From the NCBI GenBank assembly GCA_033239525.1, contig BSYO01000003.1, positions 6,504,001 to 6,568,000 on the forward strand: a stretch of 64,000 nt of DNA. The letters run 5' to 3'. This stretch comes from Nepenthes gracilis. Taxonomy: Eukaryota > Streptophyta > Magnoliopsida > Caryophyllales > Nepenthaceae. Each line of letters begins with the position of its first letter. Position 1 is the first letter of the stretch. Shown here in pieces: positions 37,001 to 48,240 of the stretch. Both the position numbers and the translations under genes were made by a program. The notes under the pieces were generated by a model. The model ran no database searches. It saw nothing but the letters and a program-made list of their open reading frames with translations, and was not told the origin of the DNA.

Positions 37001-39334
37001 TCCGTAGTGCTGAACACGAGGCAGCATTTAGTGGTGGTGTCTTTTAAGCTACAAGGCCCATCATACAGTCTACTAATTGTTTGGAGTGGCAGTGTCTTTT
37101 AAGCTAAAGTAGTGGACATCCTAATGCCCAATTTGGTGTGTCATTCCTCTTTTTTTACTACTGCTTTTCCTTCTGAGGATGAGGAGGGCAACACTCTCTG
37201 CGCTGAATAAACCTAACCACAAAGAATGAGTTAACCTGAAAAAGAAAAGAAAAGGTTATAAGCATAATCGCAGTCTGATCTATTATAAACTGCCACTAAT
37301 ATCAATTCTATTGAAATCCGAATAAGAATTCTGCCAAAGTTTACAGCTTGCACCTACTAAGTTATAATCACTTTGCAATATGCTCTCACCTCTGCTTAAG
37401 CATATTAAAAACCTGCTATATAATGATTTGCTCACTTATCTAATGAGCCAAAAGTCCCCTTAGGATGCTAGTGATAAGAATTACGGAAGCCTTAGACACC
37501 AGGCACAGTTCAATTAAAAAGGCTGACAATCTCTGTATTGCCTTATTTAGGAAAATTTAAACATCACGTTGAGATTTTTTAGCCCTTCTACTGGTTCGCT
37601 ATAGTAGCTTTTGACTATAATCCACACAATGGTACATATTCCTAACACTCAATGAAGTTCATGTGGCTGAAAAAAGATATCATCATCATCATCAAAAGAA
37701 GTCTCATAAAGTGGGGATGAGTATGTAAATTCTCGTTCACCATTCTGCTTGATTCATGGAGAAAGATAATAAGGTATTTGCCATTCTACACCAAACAAGA
37801 TACCTACTGCTTGTATGAATTCAAAACTTGTCTGTTCAAGGCCAGCAGCCTCTGCTGCTTTTTTGGCATACTTCTCCATCTTTTTGTTTGGATCAACGCC
37901 AAAGACATGCATGCCTGTATCACCAGCATAGTATTTGAGATTAGGACCTGTTCCAATGCCAATCTCCAACACTTCCTTAGCCTTTTTTCTCCTCAGCTCA
38001 TTGAAGAGCTGAGACTTGCAACTTGAAATCTAATATGCACATGCAAATGAAGTCAGCAAACAGCTGAAAACAAGCATCCTAGAGAAGTTTTGATAAGAAG
38101 AAACAACCATTGATGCTGAGCAGTCACTAACCTCAGCCTCATATGACTTCATGCAATTGTTCATAGCTGATGCATAGAACTCTTCGTACCAATCTGGCCT
38201 TGGAGGATGGATCCTATTTAACATCGCCTGCATACTACAAAGGAACATGCTAAATTCATGGGGGCATCTCATTAATTTTTATAAAGATAGCATAAAGCTA
38301 GCTTAAAGCTCTAGTCCTCTTCGCAGAGCCACTGCCATCTTAAGATCATTGCAAGGTCATTAAAATCGCCCTCAACTCAAGTGACCCTTATCTTGAAAGT
38401 GATTCAGTATAGCAGTTCAGAAACGTTTAGCATGGCAAAACAAATTTAAACTTGGAAGAAGGAAGTATCGCAGAAATGGAACGAGCCAAAACTTTTGAAG
38501 GTGGGATTGAGGCCTGGGATGCTTATTTCACCTTGTATTACCCTCCAGCCCCTTCCCTTCCCTCCACACGATAAATGCGATGGTTGGCATTCAAAGATTT
38601 ATTTGCAGTATCAAGAAGTATAATCATAAATGTCTTCTGGGAAAAAAAATTGGCTTTGAATTTCAAAAGGTCTGTAATCATGTCATGGACTCCAGCAGCC
38701 TTTTCCACCTTCATCTATCTCTGATTCCAATATCAGAAATCTATTCCGCCGAGCAAAGATTTTTCAAATGAATTTGCTTCTAGTTTGCGAGTCGCTTCAA
38801 AATAAAAAAGGCATTTGCGTTAAATGTTGTGATAAAAATATGAAGTCACTATTTACGTAATAGCTCAATCCTGAATTGTTCGATCAGCTGGTTAATAAAA
38901 AAAAAATAGAAAACATTAAAAAACCACCAAAAAAGGATTCAGAAACCCAGTTCGAGAACACATAGGAGCATTACATTATCATATGTGGAAGAAAAAAAAC
39001 AGAGGGAGGGGGTCACCGTAGAAATATCGGGGACACGATCTGAGGCTGCAGAAGGGAGAGCAGTTAGCAAAGCGGCTCCAGCCGCCATTGTTTCAATAAA
39101 TTGCCTTCTTCCACATCCACATCCACATCCACATCCACATCCACGTCCATAGGGGGTACTGATGGCTAACGAGTTCGCGTTAGGGTTTTGCTCTGTTCGG
39201 CTCTTTGACGAATTAGACGGTCTTTCCAATTGCACATTATTGCATCCGGTGAGCGGAAAGGCGCTGCCGACTGGAGATAATCCAATTTTGATGGCATTTG
39301 TGGTGAACGATGATACAGAGGTTGAATGGATCAT
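25054..39334 (-). CDS. Plastid-type class I SAM-dependent methyltransferase (methyltransferase type 11)
   Basis: Six coding exons join in frame: 39334-39017, 38227-38132, 38029-37808, 36314-36218, 25790-25728 and 25247-25054, giving 329 residues ending GIAYK. All introns are GT-AG. Residues 1-75 are Ser/Thr-rich and transit-peptide-like; GRRQFIETMAAGAALLTALP (76-95) adds a twin-Arg plus hydrophobic stretch, as in thylakoid-targeted proteins. The SAM fold shows motif I, VLEIGIGTG (158-166), the acidic ribose-binding turn VFGVDPN, motif II around LSDASIDAVIGTLVLCSV and motif III LKPGGLYLFVEHVG. Methyl transfer from SAM is inferred; the acceptor cannot be read from sequence. It resembles plant UbiE/COQ5-like plastid methyltransferases. 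Intron 4 is 10.4 kb because a copia element sits in it. A (Cys-Gly) run at 63-75 comes from a hexanucleotide repeat. Confidence 0.9.
26278..27463 (-). repeat. 3' LTR of the SIRE-like element
   Basis: 1186 bp. In element sense it begins TGTTAGGCTCATTTATG and ends CCTTTCA. The sequence before it reads TCAAAATGGGAGAT in element sense (27464-27477), a typical copia polypurine tract. It contains repeated GCTCGAGC/TCGAGCA words. Confidence 0.88.
27480..29890 (-). pseudogene. Accessory (env-like position) region of the SIRE-like element
   Basis: Between the end of pol and the 3' LTR. The minus strand from about 29230 reads HMSAPGKSLACKSIGKRRRS, then DRFINAEAEALFNSHM and RKLSLKREVDIASL. After a TAG at about 28974 the frame resumes as LVAPSALLVQKFFSNIHNY and FLRGHHL. 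The pattern (basic start, KFxxxEAExxF, RKLxxERG, ASxxLVxEFYxN, VRG) resembles the plant 'putative plant transposon protein' domain often found downstream of pol in SIRE-type and some Ty3 elements. No signal peptide or membrane segment supporting an envelope is seen. Gene function is unknown. Confidence 0.5.
29896..31320 (-). pseudogene. Copia reverse transcriptase and RNase H
   Basis: The RT begins HNKARLVAQGYTQVESIDYD (about 31245) and carries FKLYQMDVKSAFLND (about 31095) and QVYADDIVFLAT, the YxDD catalytic site, at about 30855-30820. RNase H ends the polyprotein with NISKNSIQRSRTKHIDIRHH and HTPSKNQLADILVKSLAS (30110-29950), which is the canonical copia ending. Frame changes occur near 30960 and through 30680-30180. 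Confidence 0.88.
31194..32480 (-). pseudogene. Copia integrase
   Basis: The pre-integrase zinc region reads HHVCRPCQLGKQTRTSHSS (about 32415). The core keeps all three acidic positions: Asp in ELIYMDLMELS (about 32310), Asp in IRSDHGKEF (about 32130) and Glu in QQNGIVERKNQ (about 32015). The C-terminal part includes YELWRGKKSNVKYFHIFGSK, the usual copia integrase/RT linker. A stop or shift at about 31980 separates the core from the C-terminal part. Confidence 0.9.
33684..34640 (-). pseudogene. Copia gag with CCHC zinc knuckle
   Basis: MSPEEYKRISMCETAKKACD (34556) through LEITHEGTKLVK, NDIVNSMFNLGERIPENKIV and LRSLPECFRRKATAIEKSKD is the SIRE-type capsid. After a frame break near 34100 a Lys-rich segment leads to CNECYGFGHIMTKC (33941-33900), a C-x2-C-x4-H-x4-C knuckle, and an acidic tail. 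The poorly conserved stretch 32950-33680 follows, with only short readable pieces. Confidence 0.88.
34810..34845 (-). other. Decayed primer-binding site of the SIRE-like element
   Basis: Right after the 5' LTR the element-sense sequence is ATTAATATCAAATATTCATC, where TTGGTATCAGAGC is expected. The differences are mainly G to A. Confidence 0.5.
34846..35963 (-). repeat. 5' LTR of the SIRE-like element
   Basis: 1118 bp; matches 26278-27463 with many substitutions and small indels. It shares TGAAAGGAACC and CATAAATGAGCCTAACA termini in plus-strand reading. Confidence 0.88.
39111..39148. repeat. Hexanucleotide (CCACAT)n in coding exon 1
   Basis: Five CCACAT units plus a CCACGT variant. On the coding (minus) strand they encode alternating Gly and Cys in the methyltransferase transit region. 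Confidence 0.9.
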
Positions 39335-39479
39335 TTTGCCGCAGTCGCGTAGAAAAACGAAAAATTGCCCGAAACTCAAAATTGTGCATCTCCGTCGAAA
39401 GAGACTATCTGTGGTTAAAATAAGCGGCCTTTTGTTCTGTCCTAAAAAAAAAAGATGGCTTTATGCTTTGGTTATTTAA

Positions 39480-40075
39480 AAAGGCATCCCTCTTATTCAC
39501 GCTGTTTTTGACTTTGCTTCTGACTTCTTCTTCTCCAGGAGGATGCTCCCAGTCAGGTCAATACTACATTGATTGTTTGTGCTGTAAGAAAAGGATCCCA
39601 ATCTGATAGTGAAATTGAAAAATAAAAATGATGAAAATATAAGCACATAATTAAGAGATAAAAGAAAATTAAAAATACATAGTTTTATATGAAATTTTTT
39701 TTTAAATAAAAGAAAAAAATTATGAGTTACTTAGATTATAAAAATCACACTATGAAATTTTAATTATAAAAATTCAAATTATACAAACCTTGGGAAGAAA
39801 ATTGAGATTACACAGTTTTATGTAAAAAAAATTTTCTAAATAAAAAAAAATTATGAGATATTTAGGTTATAAAAATCACACTATAAAATTTTAATTATAA
39901 AAATTTAAATTATACAAACTTTGGGAGAGTAGAGAATAGAGTAAGAACAAAATATAAGAGCAAAAATAGAGACTCATTGTTTTTCTTTCTATTTTTCTCT
40001 TTTACTCTCTCTCCTCTCACTCTACAGCTCCATCGCTCAGCATATATATATATATATATATATGTTATCATGGTT
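39480..40075. other. Upstream flank of the methyltransferase gene
   Basis: AT-rich, with a direct repeat of about 110 bp: TATGAAATTTTTTTTTAAAT...ATTATACAAACCTTGGGA (39689-39795) recurs at about 39811-39927 with few changes. A (TA)n run lies at 40042-40064. The promoter should lie in the first part (39335 onward), but no clear TATA box was assigned. Confidence 0.6.
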
Positions 40076-40079
40076 TGCT

Positions 40080-41190
40080 CACTTACCTAGAGTGCATTTG
40101 TTGGAGTGAAAATTGGAAAACATTAGCCCAGTTAACAGAGGTTGACGGCTAAGAGTCAAAGTGCCGGAGAGAAAATTCGAAAGGAGAAAGTTGGCACAAG
40201 GCAAAGTGTCAGTCAATAGAGTTGACTAGAAGAAGAAAGGTGGCTAGATTTCTTTGGACAAATGGCTGGTCAACTCTTTGACCGGCCAAAGGAGGCAAAG
40301 ATGAAAAAGGCGCAGAAGCCTTTGAGACAAGTTTGCTGATCAACGTGTTAACTGGACAAATGTGGCAAAAGGCCGGTCAATACGTTGACCGACCTAGAAG
40401 CAAAATCGGCGCACGGTTCTATTGGTACGCGGACGGCTAAGGAGATAGGTTGCATCATTCCGGTCAACATGTGTTGACCAACTGAACAAGGTGTGCGGAA
40501 CTTACTGATGGCGTTACCAGTATGGAATGCCCAAGGATTGACTACAGCAATGGGCTAAGGGCTATGCAGTAAAGGACCGAGGACATTGTGAAAAGATGAT
40601 ATTGCAGACAGCTGACAGCAAAGTTGGTGGCAACTTTTTTAGAGTAGGCAGTTGACCTATCAAGTTTGGAGGCTTTTCAAAGTGTGCGCAGGTAACGTGC
40701 AGGGCATGAGCTTGTAGGAAGTTCGGGAACTGGTGAAGACATGGCACGAATCATCTGAAAGATCGGTCAATTGAGCAAATGAGAATTTGGAGTAAGGGCG
40801 TCTATATAAGTGCACTAGGAGTTTTAGAACAGGGTGTGGTAGCACTAGTATGTATAAGTAGTCACCAGGGGACGCTGTGTGCCAGGCCGCATGTGTGCAG
40901 AGATGAAACGACTGTCGTCGACGTTTCACCACATTTGTAAAATGTCTGTGAGTAGAGAGTACCACAGTGAGAAGAAAGATATGAGAAAAATAGAAAGTTA
41001 AGACTGAAGAAGAGTTTTCTTACTTACTCTGAAAATGTTTTTCTTGTTATCTCTTCTTCGAGGGTTTGTGTAGTCAGGGTGGATTCCTGCATTTCGTCTC
41101 GGGATTTTTATAACCAAATTTTACATAGTGGAATATTTTTAAAATTTATCATCTGATTTTTTTCCTTAATTGAAAAGGGGGTTCTACAAT
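40080..41190 (+). mobile_element. Possible solo LTR or LTR-like block
   Basis: Many GTTGACC/GGTCAAC words, a TATA-like CTATATAAGTGCAC at about 40802 followed by about 300 bp of R-U5-like sequence, and a T-rich end. No paired LTR or ORF is adjacent and the termini are not defined, so this is tentative. Confidence 0.3.
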
Positions 41191-41199
41191 AAAAATATT

Positions 41200-42320
41200 G
41201 TGCATCTCTTTTGTTTCTTTATTCACATTAATGGTAGCTGACGATGACGAGAAGTTTGAATTTTCATTGCACCTGATCGAGTGAATCCGGATTGTTCAAA
41301 CTCCAACACAATTCCTCGCTTATGTGGGTAGACTCTTTCTCATGAGGTTGGTCCTCTCTTTCTATTAATATGTATTTTGCTCCTATATTTATCTTTCTAG
41401 GAGTATCATCAAGCAGATACAGTGTTTCTTGAACAACTTTTTGTGGCAAGGGGAAAATGATGGTTGATTTGCAACAAAACTAGTGTGGGTTGATGTTTAC
41501 GAGCTCATTGAATGAAGTGTTGTGTATTAGGGGTTTGGTTGAATGGAATAAGGCCTTGATCTTTTTGATGACTCTGGAGGTTACTCTCAATCCCCTGATT
41601 CCATCTGGGCTAATTGGGTAAATTCATATAGGCTTTGAGGTTGATCAATACAAACTTTCACTGTTCTTCAAACTTCATCTTGGAGTTTCGAAAAATTTAT
41701 GAGCATTCATGATAACATAATGTCTTATATTTCTTACATCATTGATAATAATTTATTGACTCATCTCTGAATCGATTGATACTTTTTAATATTTTTTCTA
41801 ATATGTTTTATTATATATCCAAATTAGTGACTAACATTTTTTTCATCCAGGTGAAAGTAATGAACATTGTCTTTAAAATTTGTTGGTGTTTATCTAATGA
41901 TAATGATCCTTCTATAACTATAATTATTAAGAATATTTCTATCTATAATACATCTTCAAATAAGTCGAACAAATTCATTTGGGACCCAAGGTACAATGGT
42001 ATAACATTCCAAATTTGTGAATTAATTTGGATCTTGTTTAAATTAATTATTTTAAAATTTTTATTTTAATAAATTTAAGTATATCTATAATAATAATAAT
42101 AGGAAAAAAAAAGAAATAAAAGAAAGAAGAATGAGAAAAAACAGGGATGCAATAGAAAAAGAAAAGAAACTGTGGAAATTAATGGAATTGATGGAGGTTG
42201 AATTCATTGCTTGTAAGCATAAAAAGCATCAAGCTAAATTCAAAATTTATAGCAACATTAGATAAATTTATAAGAACTATTGCTTAAAATGGTTAGGTGG
42301 CATAAAATGAAGAATTAGTG
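41200..42320. other. AT-rich non-coding DNA
   Basis: I see no supported gene or element. The 97-codon plus-strand reading at 41776-42069 is AT-rich and without family character. Confidence 0.5.
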
Positions 42321-42329
42321 AGGATATAT

Positions 42330-43250
42330 TTGTTGGGAAAAAATATCGATCGGTTAGGTAACATTGGCCAGACAGGAATGTACAAATACACACGTTGTGG
42401 GAGAAAGATAAGGAACACATAAATTTTACGTGGACGCCTTTCACAAATCAAATGAAAAATCACGAAACATTTAATCCACAACAAGCCCACTATGTGAAAA
42501 TTAGTTACAAAAATTTTGAATAGAGGATCCACTACATATTTAAGATAGACTAAAAAAACAACTCTTGAGGAAGGAAATTCTCACTTTGCTTTTATCTATC
42601 TATTTTTCTTCTGTTCTTCCACTCACTGGTGATGCACTCCACTCTTTTTTTCTTTTCTCACACGCGCTTGGACTTTACCGCCTTAGCTATATCTCATTCA
42701 TCGCCTGCCCAGCATACATATTTATACTGACTTTACTTGGAACTATCTACCCAATAGGCAGATTGCGTGTGGACAAATACCTACCACAAACTTTACAACC
42801 TACCACCTACTATGCCCACCAACTCTGCTAAGTGTCGTCCTGTCTTGTTCCAGAGACGTTAACCTTTTCCGCCAATCAGGTACCAACTCTGAAGATCAAC
42901 TATCCTTCTGAATTGCTACTTGCACAGATGTCGCCTTTTTCTCCTTTTGACAGCTTACCTTATCTGTATACGCACTTTGCAGCTCCACCAAAGTCCTTGG
43001 CCATCATTCTTCTATAGAGTCCTAGGGTGTTCCATTATGTTTCCAGGCATTGTCCAAGAATCTAGGCCATTTTCCACGCAATCGGCAAGTCCTGGTCATT
43101 TTGCCTCAACTTGGCTAAATGACTCATCCTGTTAATACATCGCAACCAAGCAAAACCATAATTAGCGGGTCAACTCATTAAATGGCCATTTTGTCTTTTC
43201 AATCGGTCAACCTGTTGACCATCCATTTCTTTACCCATCCACAAAACTTA
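42330..43250. mobile_element. Possible LTR fragment, copia-like
   Basis: Begins TGTTGGGAAAAAATATCG and contains ACACATAAATTTTACGTGGA, resembling the conserved TTACGTGG segment of many plant copia LTRs. Neither the far end nor a target duplication can be fixed. Confidence 0.3.
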
Positions 43251-43289
43251 CTTTGCACGATAGGTCTTCTCCGGATTTTTATTCCGGCA

Positions 43290-43485
43290 AATACACTTCA
43301 TCATTTGCTCTTCGGAAACCCACTCCAGAGAAATCCATTCCGAAGAATTCCTCTTCGACAAATTCCACTCCGAAATTTGTGACTTTGAAAATCCTCTTTG
43401 GAGGAATCCGCTCGGATTTTCCACTCGGGAGAATTCACTTGAAGAACTCCTCTTCAAAGAAATCCACTCCGGAATATTCTAAGTA
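43290..43485. repeat. Short-period CCGAAGAATTCC-type repeats
   Basis: Successive phrases such as AATCCATTCCGAAGAATTCC, AAATTCCACTCCGAAATTTG and AAATCCACTCCGGAATATTC recur every 15-35 bp. In frame they read as repeated NPxxR-IPLRQIPL or KNSSSxNSTP, which explains the short ORFs on both strands. Confidence 0.6.
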
Positions 43486-43885
43486 ATAGTATTAAAATTA
43501 GGCTTAATTAGGTAGAATTTGTATAAGAAAATTGCAACAAGTGGAGTATAAGGTGAATTAAAATAAGTAGATTATAGAATACCAATTGAATTAAAGCAAA
43601 TATGATAAGAATTGAAGGCCAAGTTTGAGAAAGAGGAGAAGAAGAAGGTTTCAAAGATAAAGGAAGAAGAGAATAAATAAAAAATTTAAATAAGTAATTT
43701 TTTAAATTTCTTATTATTTTACCATTATATACCTTTCTAATACTTTGACTGATTATCTTTTTATTTCAAATATTTTTCCTATGGTTAAAATTAAGAAAAA
43801 AAACTGAAAATAATACAAAAATAGGGGTTTTGGAATATTTTATAAAATTAGTGTCAATTTATAATATTCGATACGTTAGTTTAAT

Positions 43886-44498
43886 TGTTGCGTACCGAGG
43901 ATATGATTGTTGTATAGATGAGATTTTGTGTGCGTTGGTCACTTGCAGCTTCCAAGTTCCATAAACTCGTAAATCAAAACCATATGCAATACAAATAAGG
44001 ATCAAAGGATTGACGGGACTCACTCCCCGATGTATCCTCTGACGCTTAGGTTAGTATTTTAATTATGTTTAATGAAAGAAGTAAAATATAATTAATTTGA
44101 GTTTTATTTCGAGGAGTTGCGCTCTGAGTGTCTTATTTAGAGAGGGAGTTTTAAGCACTCTAGGCGTCTTTGATTGAACTCCCATCCCTCATTTTGATGG
44201 AGGAAATGGATATTTATAGTTGGCGGGAAGCGGTTAAATGCTACATGGTTTTAACCGTGTAGTCGGATGGTTAAATCGTTCTCACTATCAGGAACAGTTA
44301 TGATTAACGTCCACCGTTATTGGTTAAATAACCGTTTTGGCCATCAGACTGGATCTTGAGAATTAGGTCGTCCGAGCATAATATCTTGCTTGGACATATG
44401 GGCTATGCTGTCATTGAGTACTGTTGGCCCGAAAGGCACGGGCAGTCCATAATTACATTGGGCTTCTCTGTTTGGGCTTGTAGATTCCATACCCATCA
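43886..44498 (-). repeat. 3' LTR of the Tat element
   Basis: Plus-strand reading TGTTGCGTACCGAGGATATG to CATACCCATCA. About the first 375 bp match 52850-53222. Confidence 0.88.
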
Positions 44499-44772
44499 CT
44501 AGCCCCCATATGCCAAGAGGCTAAAATTTAGCTTTCCGGTATGTAGATAAAAATGTTCGAGTTTAAAGTGCCTTTAATGTCCGATGGTCTGTATAATTGT
44601 ATTAAATGCATGTCGCTTCAATTTTAATGGAAATGGACAACTCATGATTACTAGCATTGGGAAACTTGATGTCTAGCAAATGAACGGATATTTGACATGT
44701 GTTCATGCCATCATGAGGCGTGTCTTTTGAATTTTAAATATGAACAGTGTCGTTTGGAATCCTTTTTCCCAC

Positions 44773-44779
44773 TATAAAT
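44773..44779 (+). promoter_or_regulatory. TATA box of the antisense accessory gene
   Basis: CACTATAAATCC gives TATAAAT at 44773-44779, 92 bp upstream of the ATG at 44871 and outside the LTR. A start site about 30 bp downstream would give a leader of roughly 65 nt. This is inferred from spacing only. Confidence 0.5.
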
Positions 44780-44870
44780 CCATTTTTGAACACCAAAAGA
44801 ACACCTTACGTTTTCTTGCAATGGATTTCCTCCATCAAAGACCTCTTTGATACTTAATCAAATATCTTCA

Positions 44871-46835
44871 ATGGCGCCTGGCATTTCCGACATTCAATTG
44901 ATCTTAACCCCGAAAGACGTGGAATACTACCGAGCCAAATAAAAAATTTCACGTTCTTTATCATATATCATGCTTGGAGTAGATGGACGAGCCACTCCTC
45001 CACCTCCAGGATTTATCACAGTTTATGAGACACATCTCAAAGGTGGTCTTTGATTTCCCCTGGCCACTGAGTTTTATAAAATAATGGTAGAGTTTCATGT
45101 TCCTATTGCCAAGCTTCAACTGAATGGAGTTAGGTATCTTATTTTGTTGTGTATTTTTACGAGAATTCATGAAGTGGATTTCAATGCCACTGTCATCAAA
45201 GTTTTAGTTCGTTTTACTCATGGTTTGGATTGGATAACCGTGAGTCCTCGTCCAAAATATGGGTTTAGTGGAGGAAGTCCTGACTCCACAAAGAGGTGGA
45301 AGGATAGGTATTTTTTCTTGGCCACTCCTTCCGAATGGAAAATTTGCTCAGAATGGGGCCACGTCTCTACTGCAATACAAACAGACTTTTTTATCACAAA
45401 AAAGACATCACCCAAAAATTGGTGGACCTTATCCGAGAGAAGGCCTCTACTTTTAATGAGAACAGAAAGAACCGATGGCTCTTTCCAGAATCACTTGCAT
45501 TGGCTAAATCGGAGCCCGAGGTTGACGAGTGCGAGGCTCAAGTTGCAAAAAGTCCTTCTTAAGAGAAGGAATAAAAGAAAATTCAATGAATTGAGAACAA
45601 AAGAGTCCTCAAGCAAGTTCAAGAAGAAAAAGCCCGAGGACAAAAACAAAACATCCGAGGACAAGAGGGCTTCAAAAGGCGTTGAAATAAGGGAGTTGTC
45701 GGCTACTTCAGCTAGCAATAAAAGGTTTTTGCCGAATCCGAGTTCTGAGGATGGGATCACTATAAATATAAGAATGAAGAAGAAAGGAATTGCAAGGGAC
45801 CGGACTTCCACCTCTTCCTCGGTCCAAACTCTAGTGGCGGCCGGACTGATTGAAGAGCATGAGCATGTGGTGGCCATTGTAGAGGAAGGGATCGAGGTCA
45901 CTCCTCTTTCCGCCCCAAACCTCGCTTCTTATGGAGTGCCTTTTATTCTACCATCTTTGCTTGAAGAGTCCCTTCCTAATATTGGGACTAGTTTTGCTGA
46001 TGGAACTTATTAGATGAGTGAGATCTATTCTGAAGAGTCAATGGGGATGCCAATACATGGCCTTCCAGAGGCTAGCACAGCCGAGGTGGCTGCTGAGGAA
46101 CTTCGGACAGAAATTCCAGAGGTGCATTCTTTTGAGCCCCCAGAGCCCGAGGCTCTGTTTGAAACCGTGGGTCGAGTCATTGTCGAAGAAGTTCCTCTTT
46201 AATGTGAGGAGGCAGAAGTGGAAGCTATGCTTGAAGAAGAGATTCATGAAGTGGTGGAAGTTGTCCATTCTGAGAGTTTTGAGACCGAGGTCCATGTTGG
46301 CTCTACTACCCTTATGGTCGAGGTGTCTCGTAAGAAGGTTTCTATTTCTAAGGTAACTGTTTGCAACTTCCTTCAACTTTTCATATCTTTTCTTTCGTAT
46401 TCTAATTTGTGCTGTATCCCTTACAGTTCCAGGAAATAATGATTCGCGTTGCTAATATTGCGAAGGAGTTCGCTAACGATTATGTGGAGAAGGAAAAACT
46501 TTTGGAGGCTGAGGAGCGCGTGTTTGAACTCAAAAGTGAACTGGTTGATCCAAAATTGAGTCACATCATTCTAAGAGAAAATTATTCCAAGATTGATAGT
46601 GAACTATGTTCTTCAGTTCGCCTCGAGGACCTTCAGAAGATGTCTAAACGCAGTTACTCGGGAAGGGATTAACTTATGCAGGGGCATTGCTCAAATAGTG
46701 GTACCTGATATTCCCGTTTCTATTTTTCATCCAAAGAACATTAGTGCCACCAGGAGATCTGAAGTTTTATACCTTCCTAGAGATGATGTTGAGTCCTACG
46801 AGCCGTTGACAGAAACCTTTGGACGTCGTCCATAA
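44871..46835 (+). pseudogene. Antisense accessory gene of the Tat element, intron-containing, inactivated
   Basis: One plus-strand frame runs from ATG 44871 to 46352, broken only by stops at 44940 (TAA), 45051 (TGA), 46011 (TAG) and 46200 (TAA). A 74-bp intron (46353-46426, GTAACTG to TTACAG) then joins in phase 0 to 46427-46672. A frameshift near 46640 leads to a conserved-looking tail ending ETFGRRP at 46832. The N-terminal part (YETHLKGGL, FPLATEFYKIMVEFHVPIA, TKRWKDRYFFLAT) resembles the plant 'putative gypsy-type transposon' domain: GLxFPLxxF near the start and a late KxWKxRFFF block. The middle is Lys/Glu/Ser-rich and basic; the end is acidic and helical, coiled-coil-like. Extra antisense ORFs are known in Tat elements; their function is unknown. 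No transposase activity should be inferred from the domain name. Confidence 0.7.
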
Positions 46836-47350
46836 TTTGCACTTGTAAATTGCCAAATAGTTAATGAAATATTTAATTCCATTTTAATTATCTCTCTCTC
46901 TTCATTTATTTTCCGATCGGACAATTTTAATGTCCAATTTCGCTACTTAAGTCAAGTCGGACTTATAAGTCATACTCGGACTTTAAGTTTTAAAAATCAT
47001 ATTCGGCTAATGATGCTACCTTAAAGGTCTTGGCATACATACTTCTAAAGAAGCCCCCCAAGATTTTCATCCTCGGTCGTATTAGATCCGCTTGATAACA
47101 TGATCAAGTTTAAGCATCAATTTCATATGAATCACTCAGACCCGTGGCTGAGTTCCTTGGACTAATTACTTTAGGTCCTAGGTACAGATGAATTAATTTT
47201 ATTTGACTTAGGGGTAGCCTAGGTGATGCAATGACATGAAAGAACAAGCACTCATAAAAGCAGATAAATAAAAGAAATTGAAATTTCTTATAATATTTAC
47301 ATAAATACAAACACTCAATATAATGCAAACTTTACCTGGCAATACATGAA
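46836..47350. other. Spacer between the accessory gene and integrase of the Tat element
   Basis: Non-coding spacer where the two opposing coding units converge. It is AT-rich, with no clear ORF. Confidence 0.5.
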
Positions 47351-48240
47351 TCATTGATAATATTTTTTAAGATGACTGGCATTCCAAGTCCTAAATACTA
47401 ATTTATCATTCTGGGTATGTAATTTGTACGCTCCATTTTTAAAGATGGTTGAGACTATGAATGGACCTTCCCAATTTGGTGAGAGTTTATTTCGACCGGC
47501 ATTCTTACCCGTAGTCTCAGTGCTTCTTAAGACCAGATCTCCCATATCAAACTGTCTTGCCTTCACCTTTTTATTGTAATACCTCGTAATTTTTTGATGG
47601 TAGGCTACCGTTCTTAACTGTTCCTTGTCCCGAATCTCACGTAGTAAGTCAAGATTTTCCCATTGCCTTTGTAAATTATGACAAGGATCAAAAGTTTTGA
47701 CTCAAAAGCTAGGTAGTCCAATCTCCGCAGGAATTACAGCCTTGGTCCCATAGCACAAACTAAAGGGAGTTTCTCGAGTTGGTTCTCTGGGCGTTTGTTC
47801 GTATGATCAAAGGATAGAGGAAAGTTCATCCACCCATGAGCCCCTAGCATTTTCAAGTTTCGTTTTTAGACCATGAAATATTGTACGGTTGGTGACTTCC
47901 ACTTGTTTGTTGCATTGTGGATAAGCGACCGAAATATGAATCAACTTTATTTTTAAATTGGCACAATATCTCGTGAAATGTTTGCTGGTGAACTGAGTCC
48001 CATTATCGATCATAATGACCTCGGGTATACCGAATCTACAAACGATGTTTTGTTGGACGAATTCGATTGCATTTTGGTTGGTTATTTTGGCTAATGGGAT
48101 AGCCTCAACCCATTTTATAAAGTAATCAATTCCGATTATGATGAATTTTCTTTACCCTAATGCTACTAGGAGTGGTTCGAGGATGTCAATTCTCCATTAT
48201 GCGCACGGCCGTGGTAATTGCAACGTTTATAGCTCTGTGT
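47351..48240 (-). pseudogene. Tat element integrase
   Basis: The core reads IDNGTQFTSKHFTRYC (about 48010) and VAYPQCNKQVEVTNRTIFHG (about 47925), containing the second Asp and the Glu of the DDE triad. The C-terminus (47566-47351) reads FDMGDLVLRST, then LSPNWEGPFIV and TWNASHLKKYYQ, the typical Ty3 integrase ending without a chromodomain. Frames shift around 47600-47800 and upstream of 48013. Confidence 0.88.

Noticed and set aside
39335..39379. An upstream start extending the methyltransferase N-terminus
   Set aside because: The extension begins at TTG; the first ATG in frame is 39334 and gives a normal transit-peptide-like start.
40562..40965. Minus-strand ORFs of 61 and 101 codons
   Set aside because: They overlap each other in different frames and sit in an LTR-like block; no domain wording.
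45491..45901. 136-codon minus-strand ORF rich in Leu/Ser
   Set aside because: Antisense shadow of the Lys/Glu-rich middle of the accessory gene; the plus frame has domain-like wording and an in-phase intron.
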